DNA from: Streptomyces sp. NBRC 110611
GTDB lineage: Bacteria; Actinomycetota; Actinomycetes; Streptomycetales; Streptomycetaceae
Direction of reading: 5' to 3'
DNA length: 64,000 bases
NCBI RefSeq assembly: GCF_001590865.1
Contig: NZ_BBUY01000005.1
Location: 62,001-126,000, forward strand
The position numbers and the translations under genes were made by a program. This document shows, one piece after another, positions 8,977 through 17,192 of the stretch. How positions within the stretch are numbered: the stretch's first letter is position 1; each line of letters starts with the position of its first letter. Under the pieces are notes generated by a model. That model ran no database searches and was not told where the DNA came from. It worked only from the letters and a program-made list of their open reading frames with translations.

Positions 8977-9850
8977 GCCGCTGCGCCAGGGCAGGCATCG
9001 GGTCCGCGCCGACGGCCTCCGGCACCACCTCGGCGACCTTCTCCGGGGTCCACCCTCCGCCCTCGGCATACGCGTCGGCGTACACGGCGCGCAGTTCCGC
9101 AGGCTGGGCCCACACCGCGATCTTGGGCCCGGCCACCGTGTAGACCTGTCCGGTGACCTCGCGGGCCCGCTCGCTCAGCAGGTAGACGACGAACGCCGCC
9201 ACGTCCTCCGGCTCGCCGATCTCCGTCAGCTCCATCGGGACCTTCGCCGACATCCGCGTGTGCGCGACGGGCGCCACCGCGTTGGCGGTGACCCCGTACT
9301 TGTGCAGGCCCAGCGCGGCGCTCCGTACGAGCGAGATGACGCCGCCCTTGGCCGCGGCGTAGTTGGCCTGGGCCACCGACCCCTGGTGACTGCCGCTGGT
9401 GAAGCCCACCAGGGTTCCGGACCGCTGGCGCCGCATCACCGCGGCGGCCGCCCGGAAGACGGTGAACGTCCCCTTCAGGTGGGTGGCGACCACCGGGTCC
9501 CACTCCTCCTCGGTCATGTTGAAGAGCATCCGCTCGCGCAGGATCCCGGCCACGCAGACCACACCGTCGATCCGTCCGTACTGCGCCAGCGCGGTGTCCA
9601 CGATCCGCCGGCCGCCGGCCATGGTGGAGACGTCGTCGGCGACCGCGGTGGCCACCCCGCCGGCCGCCTCGATCTCCGTCACCACGGAGTCGGCGACCTC
9701 GCTGCTCGGTTCGCTGCCGTCGAGGGCGACCCCGTAGTCGTTGACCACGACCTTGGCGCCGTGTGCGGCGCAGGCCAGCGCCACCGCCCGGCCGATGCCG
9801 CGCCCGGCACCGGTGACGGCGATCACCTTGCCGGACAAGAAGTTCCCCAT
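8966..9850 (-). CDS. Short-chain dehydrogenase/reductase (beta-oxidation type)
   Basis: A 294-residue SDR starting at ATG 9850 after a strong AGGGGAAGGGG purine run. The cofactor loop is 'VTGAGRGIGRAVALA', 'NDYG' follows the second strand, and the catalytic Ser and YxxxK are in 'GFTSGSHQGSVAQANYAAAKGG'. The long C-terminus and the DYG motif resemble the (3R)-hydroxyacyl-CoA dehydrogenase domains of multifunctional beta-oxidation enzymes. It is the first gene of an operon with acyl-CoA dehydrogenase and alcohol dehydrogenase, and is divergent from the cyclase-family gene at 9966, leaving a 115-nt shared control region. Confidence 0.9.
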   Translation of the reverse strand: MGNFLSGKVIAVTGAGRGIGRAVALACAAHGAKVVVNDYGVALDGSEPSSEVADSVVTEIEAAGGVATAVADDVSTMAGGRRIVDTALAQYGRIDGVVCVAGILRERMLFNMTEEEWDPVVATHLKGTFTVFRAAAAVMRRQRSGTLVGFTSGSHQGSVAQANYAAAKGGVISLVRSAALGLHKYGVTANAVAPVAHTRMSAKVPMELTEIGEPEDVAAFVVYLLSERAREVTGQVYTVAGPKIAVWAQPAELRAVYADAYAEGGGWTPEKVAEVVPEAVGADPMPALAQRHEL

Positions 9851-9965
9851 GCCGCGCCCCTTCCCCTGGCCTGCGTCGCGCCCCTTGGGCCATTTCTGAC
9901 GACCCGTTAGATTTTTGAGCAGGTGCGGTACGAATACAAGACCGAGGTACGAGGAGACGGACCCC

Positions 9966-10895
9966 ATGCCCCTGCCGCGGGAGTTCCATGACATCGCCAA
10001 ACGCGTGAACAACTGGGGGCGTTGGGGGACGGACGATGAGATCGGCACGCTGAACCTGATCACCGACGAGGTGGTGCGCAAGGCCGCCGCCGGCACCACC
10101 CGCACGGGACGCCGCATCCCCCTCGCCCTCCCGCTCCGGCAGGACGGGGTGCAGACCGGGATGATCCCCGGGCGCATCAATCCGCTGCACACGATGACCG
10201 CGATCAATCAGGAGATCTTCGGCCCGGATACGGTCGCGACCTCGGACGACATGGTCACCATGGGCCTCCAGGCCGCCACCCACTGGGACGGCCTCGCCCA
10301 TGTCTCACACTCCGGGCGGCTCTACAACAACCGCGCCGCCGACTCGATCACCGCACACGGCGGCGCCACCGTCCTCGGCATCGAGAAGGCCACCCCGATC
10401 GCCTCCCGCGGCGTCCTGCTGGACGTGGCCCGGGTGCACGGCACCGACCGGCTGCCCGGCGGGCACGCCGTCACACCGGAGGATCTGGACGCCGCGGAGG
10501 AGCTGGCGGGTACGACGGTCCGGGCCGGCGACATCGTCCTCGTACGGACCGGTCAACTGCGGCACTACCTGGCCGGGGACCGGCGGGCGTACGCGTTCCC
10601 GTCACCGGGCCTGTCGCTGCGCACGCCGGAGTGGTTCCACGCGCGGGACGTCGCGGCGGTCGCCAACGACACCTTGACGTTCGAGATCTTCCCGCCGGAG
10701 ATCGAGAACCTGTGGCTGCCGGTGCACGCGCTCCATCTGGTCGAGATGGGCATGCCGCAGGGGCAGAACTGGAATCTGGAGGAGCTGTCGCGGGCCTGCG
10801 CGGAGGCGGGCCGCTGGGCGTTCTTCCTGGTCGCGGTGGCGGAACCATTCGTCGGCGGGTCCGGCGCACCGGTCGCGCCCGTGGCGATTCTGTGA
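9966..10895 (+). CDS. Cyclase family protein (metal-dependent hydrolase)
   Basis: A 309-residue member of the putative cyclase/kynurenine formamidase superfamily, starting at ATG 9966 after GAGGAGACGG; the upstream in-frame stretch lacks a start with a ribosome site. The metal site motif, usually HxGTHxDxxxH, is seen as 'QAATHWDGLAHV'. The N-terminus 'NNWGRWGTDDEIGTLNLIT' is characteristic of actinobacterial and proteobacterial members that hydrolyse cyclic or amide substrates. The divergent operon with SDR and acyl-CoA dehydrogenase suggests a shared catabolic pathway; substrate unknown. The stop codon is the first base triplet of a tandem duplication (10893-10949). Confidence 0.87.
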   Translation: MPLPREFHDIAKRVNNWGRWGTDDEIGTLNLITDEVVRKAAAGTTRTGRRIPLALPLRQDGVQTGMIPGRINPLHTMTAINQEIFGPDTVATSDDMVTMGLQAATHWDGLAHVSHSGRLYNNRAADSITAHGGATVLGIEKATPIASRGVLLDVARVHGTDRLPGGHAVTPEDLDAAEELAGTTVRAGDIVLVRTGQLRHYLAGDRRAYAFPSPGLSLRTPEWFHARDVAAVANDTLTFEIFPPEIENLWLPVHALHLVEMGMPQGQNWNLEELSRACAEAGRWAFFLVAVAEPFVGGSGAPVAPVAIL

Positions 10896-10949
10896 GCCGG
10901 CCGGCGGCCCGGAAGCTTTCTGAGTCGGTCGGCGGCCAAGGAAGCTTTC
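10893..10949. repeat. Tandem duplication beginning at the stop codon of the cyclase gene
   Basis: Two imperfect 28-29 nt units, 10893-10920 and 10921-10949, each begin with TGA and end with GGAAGCTTTC; a third partial unit (TGAGCCGACGGGCTC) follows and folds on itself. The first TGA is the real stop codon. The block lies between two convergent genes, so it may also act as a terminator. Confidence 0.75.
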
Positions 10950-10964
10950 TGAGCCGACGGGCTC

Positions 10965-11429
10965 TCACCGTGCGACGGAGCTCAGCCGTCCCAGCTCCGT
11001 GCCGGTCGCGCTCGCCACCAGCACCGGCTGACCGCGGTCCACTTCGCACCAGATGCGCTTGCCGGCCCCCTCCTGCTGCCAGCCCCAGCGGTCCGCCAGA
11101 CCGTCGACCAGCTCCAGGCCGCGGCCGTTGGTGTCGTCGCCGTCGGCGTGCCGCTGGCGCGGCGGGCGGGCGCTGGCGTCCGCCACCTCCACCCGGACGG
11201 TGCCGACCACGGCGCCCGCCCCGGAGAAGCACATTCGCAGTACGGCCGCCGCTCCGGTGTGCACCACGGCGTTGGTGACGAGCTCGGAGATCAGCAGGAT
11301 CAGCGTCTCCGCGAGTGGTTCATCGGGCCCTATGCCGGACCCCACGAGCCGCGACCGGGCCCATCGCCGAGCCCGGCCCACCTCCGCGGGGTCGGGCCCT
11401 ACGTCCAACTGCACCTGAAGCACCTGCAC
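10965..11429 (-). CDS. ATP-binding protein, RsbW/SpoIIAB-like HATPase
   Basis: A 154-residue protein with a GHKL-type ATPase fold: the N box is 'LLISELVTNAVVHTG', the G1 box is replaced by 'VEVADASARPP', and the G2-like segment is 'GRGLELVDGLADRWGW'. In Streptomyces many such orphan anti-sigma-like kinases sit beside XRE-type regulators and DUF397 proteins; no such partner is seen here. It would bind ATP in the cytosol and control a sigma factor or anti-anti-sigma protein. GTG at 11429 is taken as start; the ribosome site is weak. The upstream 494-nt gap holds a palindrome (11565-11583) that may be its operator. Confidence 0.85.
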   Translation of the reverse strand: MQVLQVQLDVGPDPAEVGRARRWARSRLVGSGIGPDEPLAETLILLISELVTNAVVHTGAAAVLRMCFSGAGAVVGTVRVEVADASARPPRQRHADGDDTNGRGLELVDGLADRWGWQQEGAGKRIWCEVDRGQPVLVASATGTELGRLSSVAR

Positions 11430-11923
11430 CGCTCACACCATCCGAACCGGCGGAAACATCGCCTCGCGCCTCCACGGAGTCACAGTGCGTGACCCCAGTG
11501 AGGCACAGCATGGTTGACGTTCAGTCACCCCAACAAGCGCTTCGGGCATATTCCAGCGCAAGGGAGTATGCATGCTGCATACTGTGCGACGCACTTTGCG
11601 GGGAGTCGAACAAGGGGGGTTGCCGGGCCCTCGCCCAAGGCGAGCGGCGCGCAGTCCGTACCCCGGAGTCGCCATGGGGTCGACACCGGGTTCGTTGCGC
11701 CATAGAACCACTCGCACCCAACGGAGCGTACCTGAGCGGGACGCCGACTCCCCCCTGTGACGAGTCACGCCTCGGACACAACCCGATATCGACCCTCCGT
11801 GACCACTTCTGCGTGGTGAGTCCGACATTTCGCACACGGGTTGGCGGAGTCTGACATCGGGCCGGCGCCCAGCCCTCTCGCTCAGCCGGCGCCGGCCCGT
11901 CAGCCGATGCCGGCGCCGGTCCG
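11430..11923. other. Intergenic region, no convincing gene
   Basis: This 494-nt gap lies upstream of the RsbW-like gene and downstream of an acyl-CoA dehydrogenase gene. It is less GC-rich than its surroundings, and the open frames in it have no ribosome sites and no codon bias. It carries a spaced palindrome at 11565-11583. Near its right edge (about 11868-11940) are imperfect repeats of a GCCGGCGCC-type unit running into the end of the dehydrogenase gene. Confidence 0.5.
11565..11583. promoter_or_regulatory. Spaced palindrome, candidate operator
   Basis: AGTATGCA, three bases, then TGCATACT form perfect 8-bp arms in an unusually AT-rich spot of the intergenic region. The site is 136 nt upstream of the RsbW-like gene. 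No known regulator can be named. Confidence 0.4.
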
Positions 11924-12979
11924 TCAGCCGGTGCCGGCTTCTCCGGCGATCAGGCCCGCCGCCAGACGCTCCTCCGCCTCGCGCGCCGCGCCCCAGCGCT
12001 CGGCCCGCAACCAGGCCCGCTTGAGGTGCAGATGGACATCCGCCTCCCAGGTGAAGCCCATGCCGCCGTGGACCTGGAGGCAGTCCCGGGCGTTGCGTAC
12101 GGCGGCCTCGTCGGCGAGCAGTTTGGCGCCCGCGATGTCCAGGGAATCGCCGGTGACCGCCGCCGCGTATACGGCACTTCTGGCGATTTCCGTACGTACG
12201 AGCATCTGCGCACACAGATGCTTGACCGCCTGGAAGGAGCCGATGGGAGCGCCGAACTGGGTGCGCTCGCGGGCATGGGCGACCGCCATCTCGACCGTCC
12301 GGGCCGCACTGCCCAGTTGCTGCGCGGCGGTGAGCAGTGCGGCCTCGCGGCGCAGCCGGGGTACGTCCAGGCCGGCCACCAGGGGTGCGCCGCGCGACGG
12401 GTCGGTGACGGTGGCGGTGGCGGAAGCGGTGACGGCGGTGGTGGTGATGACAGCGGCGAGTGGGGTGAGGGGGTCGACCGAGGTCCAGGGGGTGCGGGCA
12501 ACCTGGCCTGCCGGGCTCCGGCATACGCGGTATGCCTCGCGTGTGCGCCCCTGCGCGCCCCCAGACCCCTCCAGCGAGTCCGGGGAGTCCAGCAAGATCA
12601 ACTCATCGCAGTCCTCCGGGTGTTCCCACAGCACCGGCTCCGCCGCACCGTCGCACAGTCCGACGATCCGGTCGCCGTCCGCGACCCCCGCCACGACCCC
12701 GGCCAGCAGCTGGCACGCCACCACCGGCCCCGGCAGCAGCACCCGCCCGGTCTCCTCAAGGGTCAGCACCGCTTCCGGCAGCCCCAGCCCCACCCCGCCG
12801 GCCGCCTCGGGCAGCCGCAGCGCGAAGAGCCCGGCCGCGCCCAGCTCCCGCCACAGCGCGCGGTCCAGTACCGGGTCGTCCACGGCCGCCCGCAGCCGGT
12901 CGCGGCCGAACCAGCCGGCCAGCATTTCCCGGATCCCGTTGCGCAACGCCCGCTGATCGTCGGTGAGTTGGAAGTGCAC
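11924..12979 (-). CDS. Acyl-CoA dehydrogenase, second subunit type
   Basis: A 351-residue acyl-CoA dehydrogenase-like protein. I choose the GTG at 12979, 7 nt after the upstream stop, because the family begins here ('VHFQLTDDQRALRNGIREML'). It is shorter and more divergent than the upstream gene: it retains 'HARERTQFGAPIGSFQAVKH' and 'CLQVHGGMGFTWEADVHLHLKRA', but its middle contains a low-complexity Thr/Ala stretch ('TTTAVTASATATVTD'). The combination of adjacent unequal acyl-CoA dehydrogenases resembles the heteromeric alpha2beta2 enzymes (FadE28/FadE29, ChsE1/ChsE2) that oxidise steroid side-chain CoA thioesters, where one subunit carries the catalytic base. That role is inference. Confidence 0.88.
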   Translation of the reverse strand: MHFQLTDDQRALRNGIREMLAGWFGRDRLRAAVDDPVLDRALWRELGAAGLFALRLPEAAGGVGLGLPEAVLTLEETGRVLLPGPVVACQLLAGVVAGVADGDRIVGLCDGAAEPVLWEHPEDCDELILLDSPDSLEGSGGAQGRTREAYRVCRSPAGQVARTPWTSVDPLTPLAAVITTTAVTASATATVTDPSRGAPLVAGLDVPRLRREAALLTAAQQLGSAARTVEMAVAHARERTQFGAPIGSFQAVKHLCAQMLVRTEIARSAVYAAAVTGDSLDIAGAKLLADEAAVRNARDCLQVHGGMGFTWEADVHLHLKRAWLRAERWGAAREAEERLAAGLIAGEAGTG

Positions 12980-12986
12980 CGGCCGC

Positions 12987-14168
12987 TCACCGCCCCTTCG
13001 GCAGGCCGAGGATCCGCTCGGCGACGATGTTCTGCTGGATCTGCGACGTACCGGCGGCGATGGTGTACGAGAGGGAGGAGAGCCGGTCCGCGACCCAGGG
13101 GTGGCCGGCGTCCAGCGCGCCCGCGCCCAGCACCTCGGCGGCCGCGTCGTACAGCTCCTGGCGGGCGTGCGAGTAGCGCAGCTTGAAGACCGAACCTCCC
13201 CCGAGCTCAAAGGGGCAGGGGGGACCCCCGGCGCCGGGCGGGCTCCCAGCGCCGGGCGGGCCCCCGGCGTCCCGGAACGCGCTGACGTTCCACTGGATGA
13301 GCCGCCACAGGGCGGTGAACTCGGCGCTCAGCCTGCCCAGCCTGCGGCGCAGCACCGCGTCGCCCCAGCGGCCGTTCCCGTGTGCCGCACGGGCGAGTTC
13401 ACCGAGCACCCGACGGCAGGCCACGACCTCGCCCACGAACGCCGTACCGCGCTCGAAGGACAGCGTCACCATCGACACCCGCCAGCCGTCGTTCTCCGCC
13501 CCCACCCGGTTGGCGACCGGGACCCGCACCTCGTCGAGGAAGACCTCGGCGAACTCGGCCGACCCGGCGAGGGTACGCAACGGCCGGACCGTGACACCGG
13601 GCGCGTCCATGGGCATGGCCAGCCAGGTCAGGCCCCGGTGCTTCGGGGCATCGGGGTCGGTGCGGACCAGCAGTTCGCACCAGTCGGCGACCTCGGCGTG
13701 CGAGGTCCAGATCTTGGCGCCGCTGATCACGTACGTCTCGCCGTCCCGTACCGCCCTCGTGCGCAGCGCGGCGAGGTCCGATCCGGCGTCCGGTTCGCTG
13801 AAGCCCTGGCACCAGATCTCGTCACCGCGCAGGATCGGCGGCAGCCAGCGCCGCCGCTGCCGGTCGGTACCCTCCGCCGCGATCGTCGGCCCGGCGTGCA
13901 GCAGCCCGACGAAGTTCGCGCCCACGTAGGGCGCACCGGCGCGCTCGGTCTCCTCCAGGAGGATCAGCCGACGGGCCGGATCGGCGTCCCAGCGCACTTC
14001 CGCGTACCCGGCGTCGTACAGCCTCCGCTGCCAGGCCGCGTCGTACGCCCGGCGGCCCGGCCAGTCGGTCGCGGCGGGCTTCGCCGGGAGCCCGGGCAGC
14101 ACCTCGGCGAGCCACCGCCGCAACCGGGCCCGGAAGTCCTCCTCTTCCGGCGTGCAGGAGAGATCCAT
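12987..14168 (-). CDS. Acyl-CoA dehydrogenase, first subunit type
   Basis: A 393-residue acyl-CoA dehydrogenase beginning at ATG 14168 ('MDLSCTPEEEDFRARLRRWL'); an ATG 21 nt upstream is possible. Core motifs are 'WCQGFSEPDAGSDLAALRT', 'ISGAKIWTSHAEVADWCELLVRT' and 'IAAGTSQIQQNIVAERILGLP', where the common catalytic Glu is Ala. 'TLSFERGTAFVG' places a Glu in the alternative helix-G position. A run of Gly/Pro repeats ('GGPPGAGSPPGAGGPP') interrupts the domain near residue 320, an unusual insertion. It is followed at once by a second, smaller dehydrogenase gene, which suggests a heteromeric enzyme. Confidence 0.9.
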   Translation of the reverse strand: MDLSCTPEEEDFRARLRRWLAEVLPGLPAKPAATDWPGRRAYDAAWQRRLYDAGYAEVRWDADPARRLILLEETERAGAPYVGANFVGLLHAGPTIAAEGTDRQRRRWLPPILRGDEIWCQGFSEPDAGSDLAALRTRAVRDGETYVISGAKIWTSHAEVADWCELLVRTDPDAPKHRGLTWLAMPMDAPGVTVRPLRTLAGSAEFAEVFLDEVRVPVANRVGAENDGWRVSMVTLSFERGTAFVGEVVACRRVLGELARAAHGNGRWGDAVLRRRLGRLSAEFTALWRLIQWNVSAFRDAGGPPGAGSPPGAGGPPCPFELGGGSVFKLRYSHARQELYDAAAEVLGAGALDAGHPWVADRLSSLSYTIAAGTSQIQQNIVAERILGLPKGR

Positions 14169-14272
14169 CGGGTCCCCATCCCCCTCCACATCCGCATCCA
14201 GCCACTACCTGATGCATCGTCAGGAAATGAGGCTAGGCCGGATCCCCAGGGGCGACAAGGCGACGGCGTCGA

Positions 14273-14320
14273 CATCGGCATCGGCATCGGCACCAGCACC
14301 GGCACCGGCACCGGCACCGG
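14273..14320. repeat. Hexanucleotide repeat (GGCATC/GGCACC)n
   Basis: Eight tandem 6-nt units, CATCGG changing to CACCGG, fill the spacer between the start of the acyl-CoA dehydrogenase operon and the end of the pseudokinase gene. Such repeats are prone to slippage. Confidence 0.8.
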
Positions 14321-14343
14321 GGCGTGTTACGGGGCAGGGGACC

Positions 14344-16986
14344 TCAGCGTGGGCGGTAGGAGCTGGTCGCCTGTTCGTACAGCCGGTCCGTCTCCTGGCG
14401 GCCGGTGTCCGGGCCGATGACCAGGACCAGGTGGTAGCGGCCGTGGTGGATCAGGGCGAGATTGCGTACGTAGACCTCGCGGCCGCTGGTGTCACGCCAG
14501 CTGAAGGCGCCCTCCGCCATGGCCGTCGTACCGACGTCGATCCGCCGTAGGCCGGAGGCGGTGGCCCAGCCGGAGCTGCGGTACGGGGCGAGTTCGGGCT
14601 CCTTGTTCTGGAGGTAGGCCAGCGGGTCCGTGCCGAACCTCGCCGCGGTGTCGCGGCCGGGCACGATCAGCAGCTCGTGAGCGCCTTTGCCGACGTACCG
14701 CACCTGGCTCTGGTTGTTCGCGCCGCGCCGCTGCCAGTCCGTGGGGACGGCGATCTGGAAGCCCTTGGGGTCGGTGCGCAGCCCGAAGCCCTTGGCGAGG
14801 CCGGCGGACGCGGTGGGCCGTGGGGCGGTGGTACCGGTACCGGGCGGGTCGCCGTCCCGGTCACCGCCCTGGCCGCCGTCCTCCTGGCCGCTGGAAGGGG
14901 CGGGGTTGCCGCCGGGGGCCGCGCCGGAGGTGGCCGCGCGGTCCGCGCCGGGCCCGCCGGACTCCGCGTCCCGGCCGGCCTTCGGCATGAACGCCGTCGC
15001 GTAGACCACCGCGCAGACGAGGAGCAGCAGGATCACGGTGAGCAGGATCCGGCCGAGGTGGCGCGGGGTACCGCTCCGTGCCGGGCGGGCGGGCCGTACG
15101 GCCGTGCCGACATCGACCTGACCCAGCATCTGCTGCTCGTACAGGTCCCGGTCCGTTGTCCTGGACCGTCCGGCCGGTCCGGGCGGTCCGGCCCACACGT
15201 CGGTGCGCGCCGGACGGGCGGCCGGACGGGACGCCCGGAACGGCTTCGGCTCCCTCAACTGCTTCGGTTGCTTTGGTTGCTTTGGTTGCTTTGGCTGCTT
15301 CGGGGAGCGTGGCGGAGATGGGGGTCCCCCCTGCTCCTTTGAGCTTGGGGGAGGGAAGGTCTGCTCGGTGGGCGGTGCCGGACGGCGGGGGCCGGAGGTG
15401 CGCGGGGCAGGCGTGCGCGGCCCGGGCGGTGCCGGTGCGATGGTGGCGGCGGCGGTCCGGCGTGCGCGGGACGGCTGTGCGGGCGCCGCACGGCGGGCGG
15501 CGGCCCGGCTCCTCCCGGTCCTTCCCCGGAGGACGAGTTCGCCTCTGCGGCGCAGGATCGGCAACCGCCGCGCGGCGCCGCCCGGCTCCAGCGCGGGCAT
15601 CGTCACCAGCCGACGGCCCACCTCCGGCTCGGGCGCCGTACGGAGCAGCGCGCGCAGTTGGCGGTGCAGCTCCTCGGCGTCCGGGCGGTCGGCCGGATCC
15701 CGGCTCAGCAGGGACTCGACGACGGGCCGCAGCGCCCCGCACTCCCCGGCCGGGACCGGTGGCTGGGAGCGGACCAGCCGCGCCAGTTCGGCGACGCTGT
15801 CCTCAGGGAATGGTGGGTGCCCCTGGACGCCGCGGAAGAGCAGCGCGCCGACCGCCCAGAGGTCGGTGGCCGGGCCCACCGGCAGCGCCCGCTCCCCGTT
15901 CTCGTACGGCGGTCCGGCCTGTTCCGGCGCCCAGCGCTCGGTGACCGGGCCGACGACGGTCAGCCGCGCCTGCCGGGCCCGCTCGGCGGCGAGTGCGGTG
16001 GTGGGGCGGCCGTAGGCGGTGGCTGTCGCGGTGTCAGTACCAGGGGTGGCGGTGTCGTCGGGCGCGGGGGACGGCTTGGACAGGGAGATCCTGCCCGAGG
16101 CCGCGGCCGCAGCCTCGGCCCCTGCCTCCCCCTCCGTCCCTGCCCCCGTCTCCGTCCCCGCTCCTGTCCCCGGCCCCGCCCCTGGCCCTGCCGCGGCGTC
16201 CGCGCCGGGCGGCGAATCGTATCCGCACAGCGCCTCCTGGGCCGCGCCGGCCGCCAGACCGGTCAGGATGGCGCGGCCGTCGTCGCAGATCAGGACCGTA
16301 CGGGCGGTGATGTTGCGGTGCAGCAGGCCGTCCGCGTGCAGCACGCGCAGTGCGGTCAGCAGGTCGGCGGCGATCTCCGTGGCGCGGTGCGCGGACAGCG
16401 GGCGCTCGGCGAGCAGCGCGGTCAGCGGGCGGGCGGTGAGGAGTTCGCCGACGATCCAGAGGCTGCCGTCCTGCACGAAGACGTCGAAGACCTGCTCCAG
16501 CCTCGGGTGGTCGGGCAGCTGCGCCACGGTCGTGGCGGCCTCCAGGGCGCGCCGTACCACAGGGTCCCGGGGACTGCGGTCCGCGCCCCGGCCGGGCCGG
16601 CCGGTGCCGAAGCCGCCACCGGGGCGGCGGTCGGCGGCCCCGGCCGCCTCCGCGTCCATGGCTCCGGCCCCCATGGCCCCCACCGCACCCGCGCCCACGA
16701 CCTCCGCCTCGACGACCTCCGGCAGCGGCACCTGGCGGACCAGGACCTCCTGCCCGCTGTACGTGTCGAACGCCCGGGTCTCGGTGACATCGCCCTCGGC
16801 GAAGCCGCCGCCGCCCCCCTCGCCGTTGCTGCCGCTGACGTCGTTGCCGGGGAAGCCGTTGCCAGGGAAGTTGTTGCCAGGGAAGTTGTTGCCGGGGAAG
16901 CCGTTGCCGGGGACGTTGTTGCTGCCGAAGGGGTGTACGGGCAGGCGGTAGCGCTCGGCGAGCACTCGTCCTGCGTACTCGTCCAC
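14344..16986 (-). CDS. Membrane-anchored Ser/Thr pseudokinase
   Basis: An 880-residue protein with kinase layout but lost catalytic residues. Residues 20-50 are Asn/Pro/Gly repeats ('NGFPGNNFPGNNFPGNGF'). The kinase-like lobe spans about 65-470: the ATP-anchoring Lys strand reads 'EVLVRQVPLP' (Arg for Lys), the catalytic loop reads 'LLHRNITARTV' (His-Arg-Asn near 223-225 instead of HRD), and the DFG position reads 'LTGLAAG' near 241. The APE-like 'RWAPEQAG' and 'DLWAVGALLFRGVQG' are retained. A long basic, Pro-rich linker with 'KQPKQPKQPKQPKQ' precedes a transmembrane helix at about 643-665 and an extracytoplasmic domain of about 200 residues. Architecture matches the active kinase encoded next, so it may regulate or be phosphorylated by it. 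Confidence 0.88.
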   Translation of the reverse strand: MDEYAGRVLAERYRLPVHPFGSNNVPGNGFPGNNFPGNNFPGNGFPGNDVSGSNGEGGGGGFAEGDVTETRAFDTYSGQEVLVRQVPLPEVVEAEVVGAGAVGAMGAGAMDAEAAGAADRRPGGGFGTGRPGRGADRSPRDPVVRRALEAATTVAQLPDHPRLEQVFDVFVQDGSLWIVGELLTARPLTALLAERPLSAHRATEIAADLLTALRVLHADGLLHRNITARTVLICDDGRAILTGLAAGAAQEALCGYDSPPGADAAAGPGAGPGTGAGTETGAGTEGEAGAEAAAAASGRISLSKPSPAPDDTATPGTDTATATAYGRPTTALAAERARQARLTVVGPVTERWAPEQAGPPYENGERALPVGPATDLWAVGALLFRGVQGHPPFPEDSVAELARLVRSQPPVPAGECGALRPVVESLLSRDPADRPDAEELHRQLRALLRTAPEPEVGRRLVTMPALEPGGAARRLPILRRRGELVLRGRTGRSRAAARRAAPAQPSRARRTAAATIAPAPPGPRTPAPRTSGPRRPAPPTEQTFPPPSSKEQGGPPSPPRSPKQPKQPKQPKQPKQLREPKPFRASRPAARPARTDVWAGPPGPAGRSRTTDRDLYEQQMLGQVDVGTAVRPARPARSGTPRHLGRILLTVILLLLVCAVVYATAFMPKAGRDAESGGPGADRAATSGAAPGGNPAPSSGQEDGGQGGDRDGDPPGTGTTAPRPTASAGLAKGFGLRTDPKGFQIAVPTDWQRRGANNQSQVRYVGKGAHELLIVPGRDTAARFGTDPLAYLQNKEPELAPYRSSGWATASGLRRIDVGTTAMAEGAFSWRDTSGREVYVRNLALIHHGRYHLVLVIGPDTGRQETDRLYEQATSSYRPR

Positions 16987-17192
16987 GACGCCTCCCCGCA
17001 GCGCGCGCTCTGTCCACCCTCACGCCGGAGCCGACCACCGGCGCGGATGCCGCTCACGATACGTGCCCGCACCGGCGGTTGCGGTCCGCTCGGCCGAACG
17101 ACGCGCGCGCCGTCTCCGTCCTTCCGCCCGGGCCGGGCCCAGTCGGTCCAGGGCCCGTCTCCGTGATCTCCGTGGGCCCGCCCCGGAAGTCC

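Noticed and set aside
11433..12524. A long open frame on the minus strand over the acyl-CoA dehydrogenase gene and the gap beside it
   Set aside because: It is Arg/Pro/Gly-rich in the way antisense frames of high-GC genes are, covers a clear dehydrogenase frame, and has no ribosome site.
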